IMG/VR virus record: IMGVR_UViG_3300006026_000023
Location: 1-47,939 of that record
Source of the DNA: a virus
DNA: 47,939 nt
Strand: one strand, 5' to 3'
The position numbers were made by a program, and so were the translations under genes. The notes beneath the pieces are model-generated. The model searched no databases. It was not told the origin of the DNA and worked only from the letters and a program-made list of their open reading frames with translations. Of the stretch, positions 14,442-22,434 are shown one piece after another. Every line of letters starts with the position of its first letter. Positions within the stretch are counted from its first letter, which is position 1.

Positions 14442-14516
14442 GGAACAATAGCATAGTTTGGTTAATGCTCTCGGCTCATAACCGAGTGACCACAGGTTCA
14501 AATCCTGTTTGTTCCA
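14442..14516 (+). tRNA. tRNA with CAU anticodon (Met, or Ile2)
   Basis: Acceptor GGAACAA pairs with TTGTTCC, discriminator A. Anticodon stem CTCGG/CCGAG with loop CTCATAA (anticodon CAT). T-arm ACAGG-TTCAAAT-CCTGT. No encoded CCA. It is either elongator Met or an Ile tRNA whose C34 is modified to read AUA; ATA codons are frequent here, so the second option deserves a check. Confidence 0.88.
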
Positions 14517-14588
14517 CTCATTCAAATAGTGTAGTAGTGCTATCAATGACTACCGAGAGGGTGCAATGCCCGATAATGAGGAATAAAT

Positions 14589-14834
14589 ATGAAAAATAAA
14601 ATAACGAACGAAGCAAAAAGAGTAATTGGAAATGGTGCTTTTTGCGATTGTGGCGAACACTTGTCACTTTTAGCAAAAGTAGATTATCATGAAACTCAAT
14701 TGAAAATGAAAGGCATTATCCTAGCAAGTTATTCTGTTTGGTGCGATTGTGGAGAATGGGCAGAAGTTATCGAAGGCCGCAGTGATGGAAGAACAATCAC
14801 TATGGAAATTGAATGTGATACTATCGGGGAATGA
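14589..14834 (+). CDS. Small protein with two CxCGE zinc motifs
   Basis: The 81 residues start MKNKITNEAKRVIGNGAF. CDCGEH and CDCGEW about 38 residues apart suggest a zinc-bound beta-rich fold. Preceded by TGAGGAATAAAT. Its TGA overlaps the next ATG by 4 nt. Confidence 0.6.
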   Translation: MKNKITNEAKRVIGNGAFCDCGEHLSLLAKVDYHETQLKMKGIILASYSVWCDCGEWAEVIEGRSDGRTITMEIECDTIGE

Positions 14835-15193
14835 ATATGAACATACCACAAATTGAACAACGAATATTGTTAAACGAACTAGTGAACCGCCAATCTGTAA
14901 GTAGACAAATGCTAGTAGATGCTTTGATTGCTAACGGACATTGTGGATTAGACCCACTACCGGCGAAGAATTCAGTTAGAGCAGGAATGATTGCTTTGAA
15001 GATTAAATGCAAGCATTTGGGCTTTGAACTATACACAATCAACATTGGCGGTCCTGCTGGCACTGACTACGGAATTACTGAAGAAGCCTACGAATTCTTA
15101 TTGGATAACTATTCGGAACCCGAATATGATGAAAATGGTGCTATGGTCGGTTTGACTATACTCTATCCTCCCTTCTCAACACAGGAAGAATGA
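14831..15193 (+). CDS. Possible winged-helix regulator
   Basis: The 120 residues start MNMNIPQIEQRILLNELV. A helical segment with SRQMLVDALIANGH, then ARxxMIALKIKCKHLGFEL, looks like a helix-turn-helix followed by a wing. The C-terminal third is acidic. ATGA overlaps on both sides. Function not recognised. Confidence 0.55.
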   Translation: MNMNIPQIEQRILLNELVNRQSVSRQMLVDALIANGHCGLDPLPAKNSVRAGMIALKIKCKHLGFELYTINIGGPAGTDYGITEEAYEFLLDNYSEPEYDENGAMVGLTILYPPFSTQEE

Positions 15194-15549
15194 CTATGGG
15201 AAGGGGAGCAGTAAAGAGAATCAATTGGCCTTTGATGAAGGAAAGTATTGAATTGACCTTCGATTCTTTAGACGAAAACAAGGAATATGATAAGACAGAA
15301 TTCTATGACATTATTATACACCACTATCGGAGACTAGGTAGAGAGAGAATAGGATACCGAGGAGAAGTCCGTCAATTCGCTAGGAAGGGTGGAAAAGATA
15401 CTTACAGAAGAGTGGCGCAGTGCGTCAAAGAAAGTAGGATTAACCGCTATGGATGGAAAACCTACTACAAGAAAACCTACTTCTTCTCTGCCGATGGAAA
15501 TAAACATACAAAAGAAAAAGCAAAAATAAAGAGGAATAAAAATGAATAA
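15190..15549 (+). CDS. Basic protein, possibly DNA-binding
   Basis: The 119 residues start MTMGRGAVKRINWPLMKES and are strongly basic toward the end (YFFSADGNKHTKEKAKIK). The pattern of helices and the basic C-terminus suggest nucleic-acid binding. Not recognised. Confidence 0.55.
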   Translation: MTMGRGAVKRINWPLMKESIELTFDSLDENKEYDKTEFYDIIIHHYRRLGRERIGYRGEVRQFARKGGKDTYRRVAQCVKESRINRYGWKTYYKKTYFFSADGNKHTKEKAKIKRNKNE

Positions 15550-15790
15550 AACACAAGTAGAATTTAAATTGATTGATAATGAACACATGCCGCCTATGGT
15601 AATTAGCATGAATGAGAACGATGAACCAAAGGTGGTATTGAATACCCACCATAGGATTTGGATTAGTCTTAACCGTCGAGTTATTGCAGGTATTATTGAT
15701 AACCTACAAGACAAAATGGACGAGATTCTTACTGGATTCTTATTGGAACAACGACAGAATGAAAAGATGGATACGGAGGAATGGGCTTGA
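15542..15790 (+). CDS. Small protein of unknown function
   Basis: The 82 residues start MNKTQVEFKLIDNEHMPPM; strands first, then a helix with WISLNRRVIAGIIDNLQDK. Preceded by GAGGAATAAAA. Not recognised. Confidence 0.55.
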   Translation: MNKTQVEFKLIDNEHMPPMVISMNENDEPKVVLNTHHRIWISLNRRVIAGIIDNLQDKMDEILTGFLLEQRQNEKMDTEEWA

Positions 15791-16863
15791 AGTTCAAGAG
15801 AGAACTAGGTAATGGTCGATGGGACCAAACACTAAAGAGAGAACTTACTTTCTTATCCGAGGCTGATAACTACGATGATGCTAAACTAGAGTGGGAGGCC
15901 ACTGGTGAGTGTTGGTGGTGGAATGGTGAAGATGATACTGAAATACCCGAATGGGTTAGAGATTATGGCTACTGTCTTTGTGGTCACAGCATTGTTTATC
16001 ATTTCGCTATTCGCAATACTATCACTGGACTTACTATGGCTGTTGGTTCCGACCACATCAACTCATATCTTATCTTGAAAGAGATTGAAAAGAGTACGGG
16101 AATTGATAGAGAACTTATTACAGACGCTATGATTGAAGAATGGATTTCTGTTCGTATTGAGGGAATGAAGAATGAAGCATGGTGGTCTAAACACGGTGAG
16201 GACTTTGTTGAGAAGTTCACAGCAGTACGAGAATTGGACTTAAGGCTGAATGTGACTAATAATTGGAAAGGTTCTAAATTACGAAAGAGGGCCAATAGTG
16301 AAGGTATGGCTTCTATTGTATGGAGATGGAACCATCCCAATAATCGTAGAGCGCAGATAAACGGAAGGGGTTATCCTAACAAGTCATTATTAGCCGACCT
16401 AGATTACTTTTACAGATTTGTTGGAGGAGCGACTATCAATGGCCGCTCTTTTACAGAAGAAGAATATGCTGACTATAGGAAGTCACTAGAAGATAAAAGA
16501 ACTAAGTGGACTACTAGCGAAATGTTAGAATGGTATGGTTTTTCTAATAAAGGATATTTACAAAATTGGGAATTCCTAACTCCATCCGAAAAAGATTTCA
16601 TTAGGAAGTTGCATCAAAATTATGTGATGGCACATAGAAACTCTTCTTTTATGTCATTGACTGCAAATGACATTATTACTATCAAGCGTTTTATTGAATC
16701 TCCTTCACAGGAGCAAATCGAAAAGGCGCAAGAGTTGAACATGGAGAACAGCGACATAGAAAGATTCTCCAAACTACAACTAGGACGGGCTATTGCTCTA
16801 GAGCAAGGCAAACAAGCAAGGGAAAGTGACCGCTTAAATAGTGGTAGGACATGGGAGAAATAA
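15781..16863 (+). CDS. Phage-type protein with CxCGH/VGSDHI motif
   Basis: This 360-residue Trp-rich protein starts MGLKFKRELGNGRWDQ. Around residues 60-85 it reads YCLCGHSIVYHFAIRN, then TMAVGSDHI. A similar 'C.CGH.I.. N..TG....VG..CI' zinc-binding segment appears in several uncharacterised phage and eukaryotic proteins, as I recall. The C-terminal half (SEKDFIRKLHQN) is helical. Its role is unknown; DNA binding is possible. Confidence 0.6.
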   Translation: MGLKFKRELGNGRWDQTLKRELTFLSEADNYDDAKLEWEATGECWWWNGEDDTEIPEWVRDYGYCLCGHSIVYHFAIRNTITGLTMAVGSDHINSYLILKEIEKSTGIDRELITDAMIEEWISVRIEGMKNEAWWSKHGEDFVEKFTAVRELDLRLNVTNNWKGSKLRKRANSEGMASIVWRWNHPNNRRAQINGRGYPNKSLLADLDYFYRFVGGATINGRSFTEEEYADYRKSLEDKRTKWTTSEMLEWYGFSNKGYLQNWEFLTPSEKDFIRKLHQNYVMAHRNSSFMSLTANDIITIKRFIESPSQEQIEKAQELNMENSDIERFSKLQLGRAIALEQGKQARESDRLNSGRTWEK

Positions 16864-16875
16864 GAAGGTGATATT

Positions 16876-17082
16876 ATGATTACACTACGAATTTTAAATG
16901 AAACAGGACACACACAAGTTGAGATGGCTTTTTCGGAAGTCATTGAACAGATTGACAATCACCCTACGCATTGGGTCTTTGTCAATGGAGAAATGGTTAG
17001 CCGAGAAGGAATTAACAGTATCAATTGGGACACTGTTCAATCTGTTGACCTAACCCCCGCTATCGTCGGAGGCTCTCTTTGA
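16876..17082 (+). CDS. Ubiquitin-like (MoaD/ThiS-type) beta-grasp protein ending in GG-SL
   Basis: The 68 residues start MITLRILNETGHTQVEMAFS. The order of a beta-hairpin, a helix (EVIEQIDNHP), strands (THWVFVNGEMV) and a C-terminal VDLTPAIVGG suits a beta-grasp fold. The end resembles the P-x-x-GG tail of MoaD, ThiS and ubiquitin-like proteins. Two extra residues (Ser-Leu) follow the diglycine and would have to be removed to expose it. An E1/ThiF-like protein (19756) and a JAB/MPN protease (20588) lie downstream in the same gene chain. AAGGTGATATT precedes the ATG. The fold call rests on pattern alone. Confidence 0.6.
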   Translation: MITLRILNETGHTQVEMAFSEVIEQIDNHPTHWVFVNGEMVSREGINSINWDTVQSVDLTPAIVGGSL

Positions 17083-17127
17083 GGTTGTCCTCTCTCCCAT
17101 AACTACAACTTTCCCAAAAGTGAAACT

Positions 17128-17418
17128 ATGGCTCTCTTCCGAGATTTCGATGAGTGTAAGAAACTCGCTGTTCTTATTCTTGACGATTTCTTGGAAGAGA
17201 GTCACCCCGATTACATAGGAGTAGTCGAAAAAATCCGCTACGAAGAGACAAGCGGAAGAGAAAGTAGAGGTAAGTGCTACATGGTTGTTTCTAGACTGAA
17301 ACAAGCCCTGTGGCAAAGCCCTATGGCAGTAGACATAGGGTTCCACGCCTACCTAGAAAGAAAGGTAGTCGAAAAGCGATTCATTATTGGATATAAGGAG
17401 GTGAACGAAGATGAGTAA
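17128..17418 (+). CDS. Hypothetical protein after the ubiquitin-like gene
   Basis: The 96 residues start MALFRDFDECKKLAVLILDD and end EVNEDE. Helical first half, then CYMVVSRLKQALWQSP. It contains no E2-like catalytic pattern that I can see. 45 nt separate it from the ubiquitin-like gene, with no clear ribosome site. Confidence 0.55.
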   Translation: MALFRDFDECKKLAVLILDDFLEESHPDYIGVVEKIRYEETSGRESRGKCYMVVSRLKQALWQSPMAVDIGFHAYLERKVVEKRFIIGYKEVNEDE

Positions 17419-17569
17419 AAACCCCGACTATACCAAGAACAACCGAGGTCGCCCAATAGCGACTAAATGTAGAGTATGTGGTGGCTCTTTAATGACACCA
17501 CAAGACATGAAATTAGAGGCGCATGAAAACTGCCTCAAACAATACAAATCAAAAACATATATGATGTGA
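17411..17569 (+). CDS. 52-residue zinc-finger protein
   Basis: Starts MSKNPDYTKNNRGRPIAT. CRVCGG, then H38 and C41 in the AHENC segment, suggest a CCHC-type zinc site after a basic, AT-hook-like GRP. Overlaps the previous gene by 8 nt. Probably nucleic-acid binding. Confidence 0.6.
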   Translation: MSKNPDYTKNNRGRPIATKCRVCGGSLMTPQDMKLEAHENCLKQYKSKTYMM

Positions 17570-17574
17570 TTACG

Positions 17575-18942
17575 ATGAGAAGAATAAATTTTGAAATATA
17601 TACACAAGAGAATACGAAAACCCTAAGATGCAGTGTGCATTTTGAAAAGGATGGAAGAGAAGTTGTGTTCAGAGAACATATTTGCCCCAACAGACACCGA
17701 ATAGATTCTAGGGTATTGTATTCAGCAGACCCTATTTTAGAAAAAACTTCCGAGGCATTTAATGAAATCCTAAAGGGGGCATATAATAGACATCAATACT
17801 ATAGAATGAATATTGTCGATGAGAACGGCACTACACACACGGAATATCCGGAAAGCGATAATTTGTTTTTCGTAATTACTTTTACTTCCAAATGCGATGC
17901 TGGCTTGGATAGTGAGGCTTCTAGGGAAGTAGAAGTCGTTATTTCTAAGAAGGGCAGTTCCTATTCAATTAACGGCATGGCCACCCCTAGAAAACACATC
18001 GCCCCTATTCTCGCTAGAATTCTTTTGGATATTGATGCTAAAACAAAAAGAAAAGAGGTTCCGCTATCTAGGAAAGAGTTGAGGGATATTGTGGCTAGTT
18101 CTATTCTAGTTCCGGAAGACATTAGATATGTTCTTACTACTAGACTACCTTTTCAATATATGAAAGAGGGTCGAACAATCAATGTTAGATTACAAGTAAT
18201 GCAAATTTCCGATGACGACTATGCAATAGAAATCAGTTCAAATGTTTGGGGTAAAATATCCCAAAAAGACCTAATGACTATGATTGGTTTTTATCGTCAT
18301 GGTAAGCGAGTAGGGAACTGGAAGTTCCTTAGTCCTAAAACCCTCTTTACTCGTTTAATGAATAAGGAACCTACGGAAGCAGAAACTAAATTGATGATGG
18401 CCTTCTTAGAACAGAATCGCTCGGAGAAGTTAGTGCAAGAAAGAGCCATGACGCTTCTTGATGATTTATTGGTTCAATATCCGGACAGGGTAAAAAGAAA
18501 GGATAGTGAAGAAGCAATACGAATCATTGTTTCCGGACAAACCTCCGATTGGCTACTCTGTGGCTCTAAGTCTAATCTCAAAAGAGAAAGCATAGGAGTT
18601 CAAGCAGTTAGTACTCAAATGCTTAGAGTTAAGAGTGAAGATACCGGAGATATAATGTACTGGGGTCATAGTATTTGCATAAACACTGGAGGAAAGAACC
18701 CCTCCCTTGGCGACCAATTTGCCTCAAGGATTCTCTCCCTATTGAATGACAGAATGACTATGAGTAGAGTCAGCACTTTAGGAAGTGAAGTGACGGCATC
18801 TAAACCTAGATTGGTTATGAGTTCTAAGATATTCACTCGTACTAAGATTGATGTAAATAATCCATTCAGTTCTAAATTTGAATTAATGTGTAATAAAGGT
18901 GAAAAAAATGAAATGCTTAGAATGCCAATCATTGAAGAATAA
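17575..18942 (+). CDS. Large protein of unknown function upstream of TFB
   Basis: About 455 residues from MRRINFEIYTQENTKT (a GTG three codons upstream is an alternative). Beta-rich N-terminal half (VVFREHICPNRHRID, FFVITFTSKCD) and a helical centre with RKELRDIVASSILV. No conserved catalytic pattern was recognised. Position directly before the transcription factor may imply a role in gene expression or replication, but this is a guess. Confidence 0.6.
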   Translation: MRRINFEIYTQENTKTLRCSVHFEKDGREVVFREHICPNRHRIDSRVLYSADPILEKTSEAFNEILKGAYNRHQYYRMNIVDENGTTHTEYPESDNLFFVITFTSKCDAGLDSEASREVEVVISKKGSSYSINGMATPRKHIAPILARILLDIDAKTKRKEVPLSRKELRDIVASSILVPEDIRYVLTTRLPFQYMKEGRTINVRLQVMQISDDDYAIEISSNVWGKISQKDLMTMIGFYRHGKRVGNWKFLSPKTLFTRLMNKEPTEAETKLMMAFLEQNRSEKLVQERAMTLLDDLLVQYPDRVKRKDSEEAIRIIVSGQTSDWLLCGSKSNLKRESIGVQAVSTQMLRVKSEDTGDIMYWGHSICINTGGKNPSLGDQFASRILSLLNDRMTMSRVSTLGSEVTASKPRLVMSSKIFTRTKIDVNNPFSSKFELMCNKGEKNEMLRMPIIEE

Positions 18943-19774
18943 ATTCGATGAAGTCTTAGGAGAACTAATTTGTGAAGAGTGTGGTTTAGTTCTAGTGACT
19001 GAACCCTTTGAGCAAGGGACTTATCTACAGGACAGCCAAGGCTCAATTATTAGAGAGCGTTGGTCTTCCAATTTACATGAAATGGGATTACAGACGATAA
19101 AACCTAAATCCCTGTCCTTCGCTCAAATTGAAAATAAGGCAGTGTATAAAGGAGTTTCAATGTGTAGACTACTGATGGCATCACTAAAGATACCAAGAAC
19201 TTCTACAATCTTTACTACTGTAGAGGAATTGTATTTGATGCTCTACAGAAAGCACACATTTTCTACTGCCCCTCTTGAAAATAGAGCGGCGGCACTTGTC
19301 TACTACTGTTTGAAAAATGAGTCACTTCCCTTCACACTGAAAGAAGTTTGTGCTGAATACGAATGCAACAAGAAGTCTGTGTTTAGGTTGGCTAGGAAGA
19401 TAGCAAAGGAAGAGAACAATACCGGAGTTTTTCTAATAAAGGAATGTAGACCATTCGCTGAAAAATATGCTATGTTATTAGCAGACGAACTAGAACACTA
19501 CCCTTCTTACTTAGGAAAGGTTTCCCTGCTATCAATTCACTTTGATAATATTCTCTCGAAATCTAACGAGAATATCAAGCCAAGTACTCCAGCCGCATAT
19601 TGTTCTATTGTGGCTACTATGGAGAACATGAACATAACGAACAAGAAAATAGAATCGGTTAGTGGTATTGGGTATGATGCCATTGGTCGAGAAGTCAAGA
19701 GGCTTTTGAAAATAATTAATACCAATAAAAAACAAATAAAAGGAAGAGGAATAGAATGCCTAGAAAAATATTGA
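18908..19774 (+). CDS. TFIIB-type transcription initiation factor (TFB)
   Basis: The 288 residues start MKCLECQSLK. The N-terminal zinc ribbon uses C3, C6, C22 and C25 (CLEC...CEECG). A linker with SIIRERWS takes the place of the B-reader. Two cyclin-like helical repeats follow (about residues 90-180 and 195-280), the second with AAYCSIVATMENMNITNKKIE matching the TFIIB core pattern. It would recruit archaeal RNA polymerase to TATA/TBP-bound promoters, allowing the virus to direct transcription. The start at ATG 18908 brings the ribbon right to the N-terminus, as in host TFBs. Confidence 0.88.
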   Translation: MKCLECQSLKNKFDEVLGELICEECGLVLVTEPFEQGTYLQDSQGSIIRERWSSNLHEMGLQTIKPKSLSFAQIENKAVYKGVSMCRLLMASLKIPRTSTIFTTVEELYLMLYRKHTFSTAPLENRAAALVYYCLKNESLPFTLKEVCAEYECNKKSVFRLARKIAKEENNTGVFLIKECRPFAEKYAMLLADELEHYPSYLGKVSLLSIHFDNILSKSNENIKPSTPAAYCSIVATMENMNITNKKIESVSGIGYDAIGREVKRLLKIINTNKKQIKGRGIECLEKY

Positions 19775-20349
19775 TAATCGGAGCCGGTGGAATTGGGAGT
19801 TATCTCATTGACACCTTGAACAACCTAACAGGGAACGGAAGTTATGAGCGGGAACTCTACGAGATTACCGTAAGTGACCCCGATACTATTGAAGAAAAGA
19901 ATGTGACATACCAGCGTTTCACTACAGATAGTGTTGGGCAAAATAAAGCGTTCTTTATGAAGAAGAACTATGAGCAGGTAGTAGTTGGAAACAAGTATCC
20001 AATTCTAGTTGACGACCAACTGAAAGGATATGACTTAGTAGTTTGTTGTGTTGATAATTTAAACACACGACGAATGTTATACAAGGCCAATGTAGAAGAA
20101 GTAAAGTGGCTAGACCTTCGCTCTCAAGGAAGGAATGCCGCACTTGTTTCTTATCAAGCAGAGCCTTCTTCCTATGATACGCTACTAGCAGGTCCGGATG
20201 GTTCCTTCTCATGTCAAGGAGATTCTTGGGATGGTAGCAAGGAAGGTATCCATTTCATGCACTCTGTAATCGCTAGTATTGGGGCACAGTGGATGCAACG
20301 ATGGTTTGCTGGAGAGAGCGTTAATCCGTTTATGGTGGTGAATGTATGA
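19756..20349 (+). CDS. E1/ThiF/MoeB-like adenylating protein
   Basis: The 197 residues start MPRKILIIGAGGIGS with the Rossmann GxGGxG at residues 9-15. Then come VSDPDTIEEKN (residues 39-49, the D-x-D-x-V-x-x-x-N element), R54, K64 in VGQNKA, and CCVDNLNTRR (97-106), all matching the ATP-binding set of E1-like enzymes. C153 (FSCQGD) is the best candidate for the thiol acceptor. The CxxC zinc pairs of MoeB are missing and the protein is shorter than typical family members (about 240-250). It would adenylate the C-terminal glycine of a ubiquitin-like partner. It overlaps TFB by 19 nt. Confidence 0.82.
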   Translation: MPRKILIIGAGGIGSYLIDTLNNLTGNGSYERELYEITVSDPDTIEEKNVTYQRFTTDSVGQNKAFFMKKNYEQVVVGNKYPILVDDQLKGYDLVVCCVDNLNTRRMLYKANVEEVKWLDLRSQGRNAALVSYQAEPSSYDTLLAGPDGSFSCQGDSWDGSKEGIHFMHSVIASIGAQWMQRWFAGESVNPFMVVNV

Positions 20350-20591
20350 AGTGCTGTATTTGTAAAGGCGAAATACAAGCGCATAGTCACAACGGTAAAG
20401 TCTATTGGAGCGAAGGACATAACGCACAACCTTTGGTAGATGGCCGTTGTTGTGACACTTGTAATGGTTATGTTGTTGGTTTTAGAATATTCTGTATTAG
20501 TGGCCCAACTTTAGATTTTGAAGAACAAAGGCTGATAACTATAGAAATGGCTAGAACAAGTAATAAAAAAAACGGAGAGGAAGAAGAATGA
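20346..20591 (+). CDS. Small phage zinc-finger protein (CCICKGEI ... CCDTCN)
   Basis: The 81 residues start MKCCICKGEIQAHSHNGK. The pairs CCIC and CCDTC flank SEGHNAQPLVDGR. This spacing is familiar from a widespread family of uncharacterised phage proteins. The treble-clef-like cysteine layout and its place between the E1 and JAB genes (ATGA overlaps on both sides) make an adaptor or E3-like role conceivable, with no direct evidence. Confidence 0.65.
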   Translation: MKCCICKGEIQAHSHNGKVYWSEGHNAQPLVDGRCCDTCNGYVVGFRIFCISGPTLDFEEQRLITIEMARTSNKKNGEEEE

Positions 20592-21178
20592 GCAAAACTG
20601 GAGATTGGTACATTAGAGTACATGGAGAAGACGACGATAGACATGATTGGGGCGAAGCAGAAGCAGACCACGAAGCACACTGTCAAGGTCTAATAGAGAA
20701 CTTGATTCGCCCTAGTTTCAATGGAGTTTGGTCCGAGACAGAGTTTCTCAATGCCATTTGGAAGGCATCTACTGAAATCCTTAATGGATTAGAAGTACAA
20801 GTCGTTGTGGATGGTAAGGATAATCTACACATTTCCTTTGGCACGGCTGGCTTTGTTTCCTTCAAAGTTGACCCTGTTGGAATGACTCTACCAATTAAGT
20901 GTTGGATTCACACCCATCCTTTCGGCTCTGCTTACTTTAGTGGTACTGATTGGAATACTGTTGGTAAGTGGGAGCCTTTGATGCACAACGCTATTGTTCT
21001 AGGCGGCATAGGCCACTATGGTATTTGGAATAATAAGCACCCCGAACAACTACACATCTATCGTGACTTTGAGTGGGAGCGAAAGCAGATTAAGCGAGCC
21101 TACGCACCTAAAGAGATTAAGACTAGTATTAATGAGATGTTACTAGAGAAGAATTGGGATAGAGGCGAAGAAGAATGA
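20588..21178 (+). CDS. JAB/MPN (JAMM) metalloprotease-like protein
   Basis: The 196 residues start MSKTGDWYIRVHGEDD. Residues 106-122 read WIHTHPFGSAYFSGTDW, giving the JAMM zinc signature H108-x-H110-P ... S118-x-x-D121. The preceding helix (about 50-70) supplies candidate catalytic glutamates (E63, E69). JAMM enzymes cleave isopeptide or peptide bonds after the diglycine of ubiquitin-like proteins. Here it could remove the Ser-Leu tail from the protein at 16876 and reverse conjugation. The N-terminal 45 acidic residues are extra. Overlaps the zinc-finger gene before it by 4 nt. Confidence 0.82.
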   Translation: MSKTGDWYIRVHGEDDDRHDWGEAEADHEAHCQGLIENLIRPSFNGVWSETEFLNAIWKASTEILNGLEVQVVVDGKDNLHISFGTAGFVSFKVDPVGMTLPIKCWIHTHPFGSAYFSGTDWNTVGKWEPLMHNAIVLGGIGHYGIWNNKHPEQLHIYRDFEWERKQIKRAYAPKEIKTSINEMLLEKNWDRGEEE

Positions 21179-21372
21179 TTGACACAGACAAATACGAACG
21201 AAGACTTCGAGAGGCGCAACCATTCAATCACTTAGCATGGGAACTGATACAAGAAGTCAAGCGGTTGCGTGAAGAAATCGAGAGGATAGCAGGGATAACC
21301 AACGGTTATGTCGGACCAACTAAAGCATGGGCTGAACACATAACAAAAGACCTATTGGCGGTGATTGAATGA
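21175..21372 (+). CDS. Small helical protein, tandem copy 1 (MIDTDKYE)
   Basis: The 65 residues start MIDTDKYERRLREAQPFN and contain a coiled-coil-like EVKRLREEIERI. The next gene begins with the same eight residues and the same 20 or so bases, so the two arose by duplication. Joined to JAB by an ATGA overlap. Function unknown. Confidence 0.6.
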   Translation: MIDTDKYERRLREAQPFNHLAWELIQEVKRLREEIERIAGITNGYVGPTKAWAEHITKDLLAVIE

Positions 21373-21590
21373 TTGACACAGACAAATACGAAAAAGCCTA
21401 TGAAGAATGGATTTTGATGGAAGAACCAATGGGTTCTTTTCAAGAATTCCTATTTGTAGAATATCAAAAGGCACACGCAGAAGTCAAGCGTTTGCGTAAA
21501 GAACTAAACAAATACAAAAACAGATACATCAAGATGACTGAATTAGTAAGTGATGAGGAACTCGCAGAATGGTGGAGTGATGAAGAATGA
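21369..21590 (+). CDS. Small helical protein, tandem copy 2 (MIDTDKYE)
   Basis: The 73 residues start MIDTDKYEKAYEEWILME; EVKRLRKELNKYKNRY matches the helix of copy 1. Ends WWSDEE. ATGA overlaps on both sides. Confidence 0.6.
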   Translation: MIDTDKYEKAYEEWILMEEPMGSFQEFLFVEYQKAHAEVKRLRKELNKYKNRYIKMTELVSDEELAEWWSDEE

Positions 21591-22177
21591 ATATATTTGC
21601 ACTAACTAAAGACCCAGTACTATCAGCACAGCAAATGCTGGACAAGCATGTAGTAAAAATGCCAACAGAAAGTTGTCAAATGTTGCACACCAATACTCTT
21701 TACTTCCACTATGTAAGTATCTATGGTGTTAAGCCAACTCTTGCAGAGTTGAAGAAGTTTCATGCACACCTCAATTCTAAGTTGATGAAACCTGCTATGT
21801 TAAATCACCCTAGTACTATTTGGGCTAGACAGAACAAAGCAAATTACATGTGGCTATACAATCATGCTGTTGCGCTTTGTAAAGAATATACATTTAGGTA
21901 TGGTAAGATTCACGGAGCAGAAAAAAGAATTGGAGATAGTTTTACTTTCTCTTATGACGAAGAAGACTTGACTCCTGTATCTATTGCTATGGCTGATATT
22001 TACCGCTTACCTAAAGAAAAACACAGTTGGGACTTTGTTATCAAGTCATATCGCCACTACTACCTACAAGGTAAGTGGGACTTCGCCACTTGGAAAAAGA
22101 ATAGAAGGCCGGAATGGTGGCCTGAAAACCACTACCATAACATGATAAAAAACAGAAAGCCCTTTGGAGGCAATTGA
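21587..22177 (+). CDS. Conserved phage protein with DKHVVKM motif
   Basis: The 196 residues start MNIFALTKDPVLSAQQML, then DKHVVKMPTESCQML, HPSTIWARQNKANYMWLY and SYRHYYLQGKWDFATW. This series of motifs marks a family common in marine phages. I have seen it annotated both as a hypothetical protein and as a pyrimidine-dimer glycosylase, and the second label is not certain. The conserved His/Lys cluster hints at an enzyme. Confidence 0.7.
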   Translation: MNIFALTKDPVLSAQQMLDKHVVKMPTESCQMLHTNTLYFHYVSIYGVKPTLAELKKFHAHLNSKLMKPAMLNHPSTIWARQNKANYMWLYNHAVALCKEYTFRYGKIHGAEKRIGDSFTFSYDEEDLTPVSIAMADIYRLPKEKHSWDFVIKSYRHYYLQGKWDFATWKKNRRPEWWPENHYHNMIKNRKPFGGN

Positions 22178-22178
22178 A

Positions 22179-22397
22179 ATGAAATACACACATGAAGATA
22201 TTGGAAAGATTGTAGAAATAAAAACAGAAAACGGACATTACATTGATGAGAGAATAGTCACTACTTACTGTAGTGTTTGTGGTGCTTCTTTCATAGGAAC
22301 TATTAGAGAAGCAGGTGGGTTTATTGCTGGCCATGCTTCATTTCACACTTGGGAATTTCAAATGGAAATGGAAGCCGACAATGGAATGACTGCTTAA
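22179..22397 (+). CDS. Small C2H2-type zinc-finger protein
   Basis: The 72 residues start MKYTHEDIGKIVEIKTEN. CSVCGASF, then GHASFH, fits a CCHH zinc site. Ends with an acidic, Met-rich tail. Starts one base after the previous stop codon. Confidence 0.58.
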   Translation: MKYTHEDIGKIVEIKTENGHYIDERIVTTYCSVCGASFIGTIREAGGFIAGHASFHTWEFQMEMEADNGMTA

Positions 22398-22434
22398 TAT
22401 TGTAGGTTAAATACTGATTGGAGATGAGATAATT

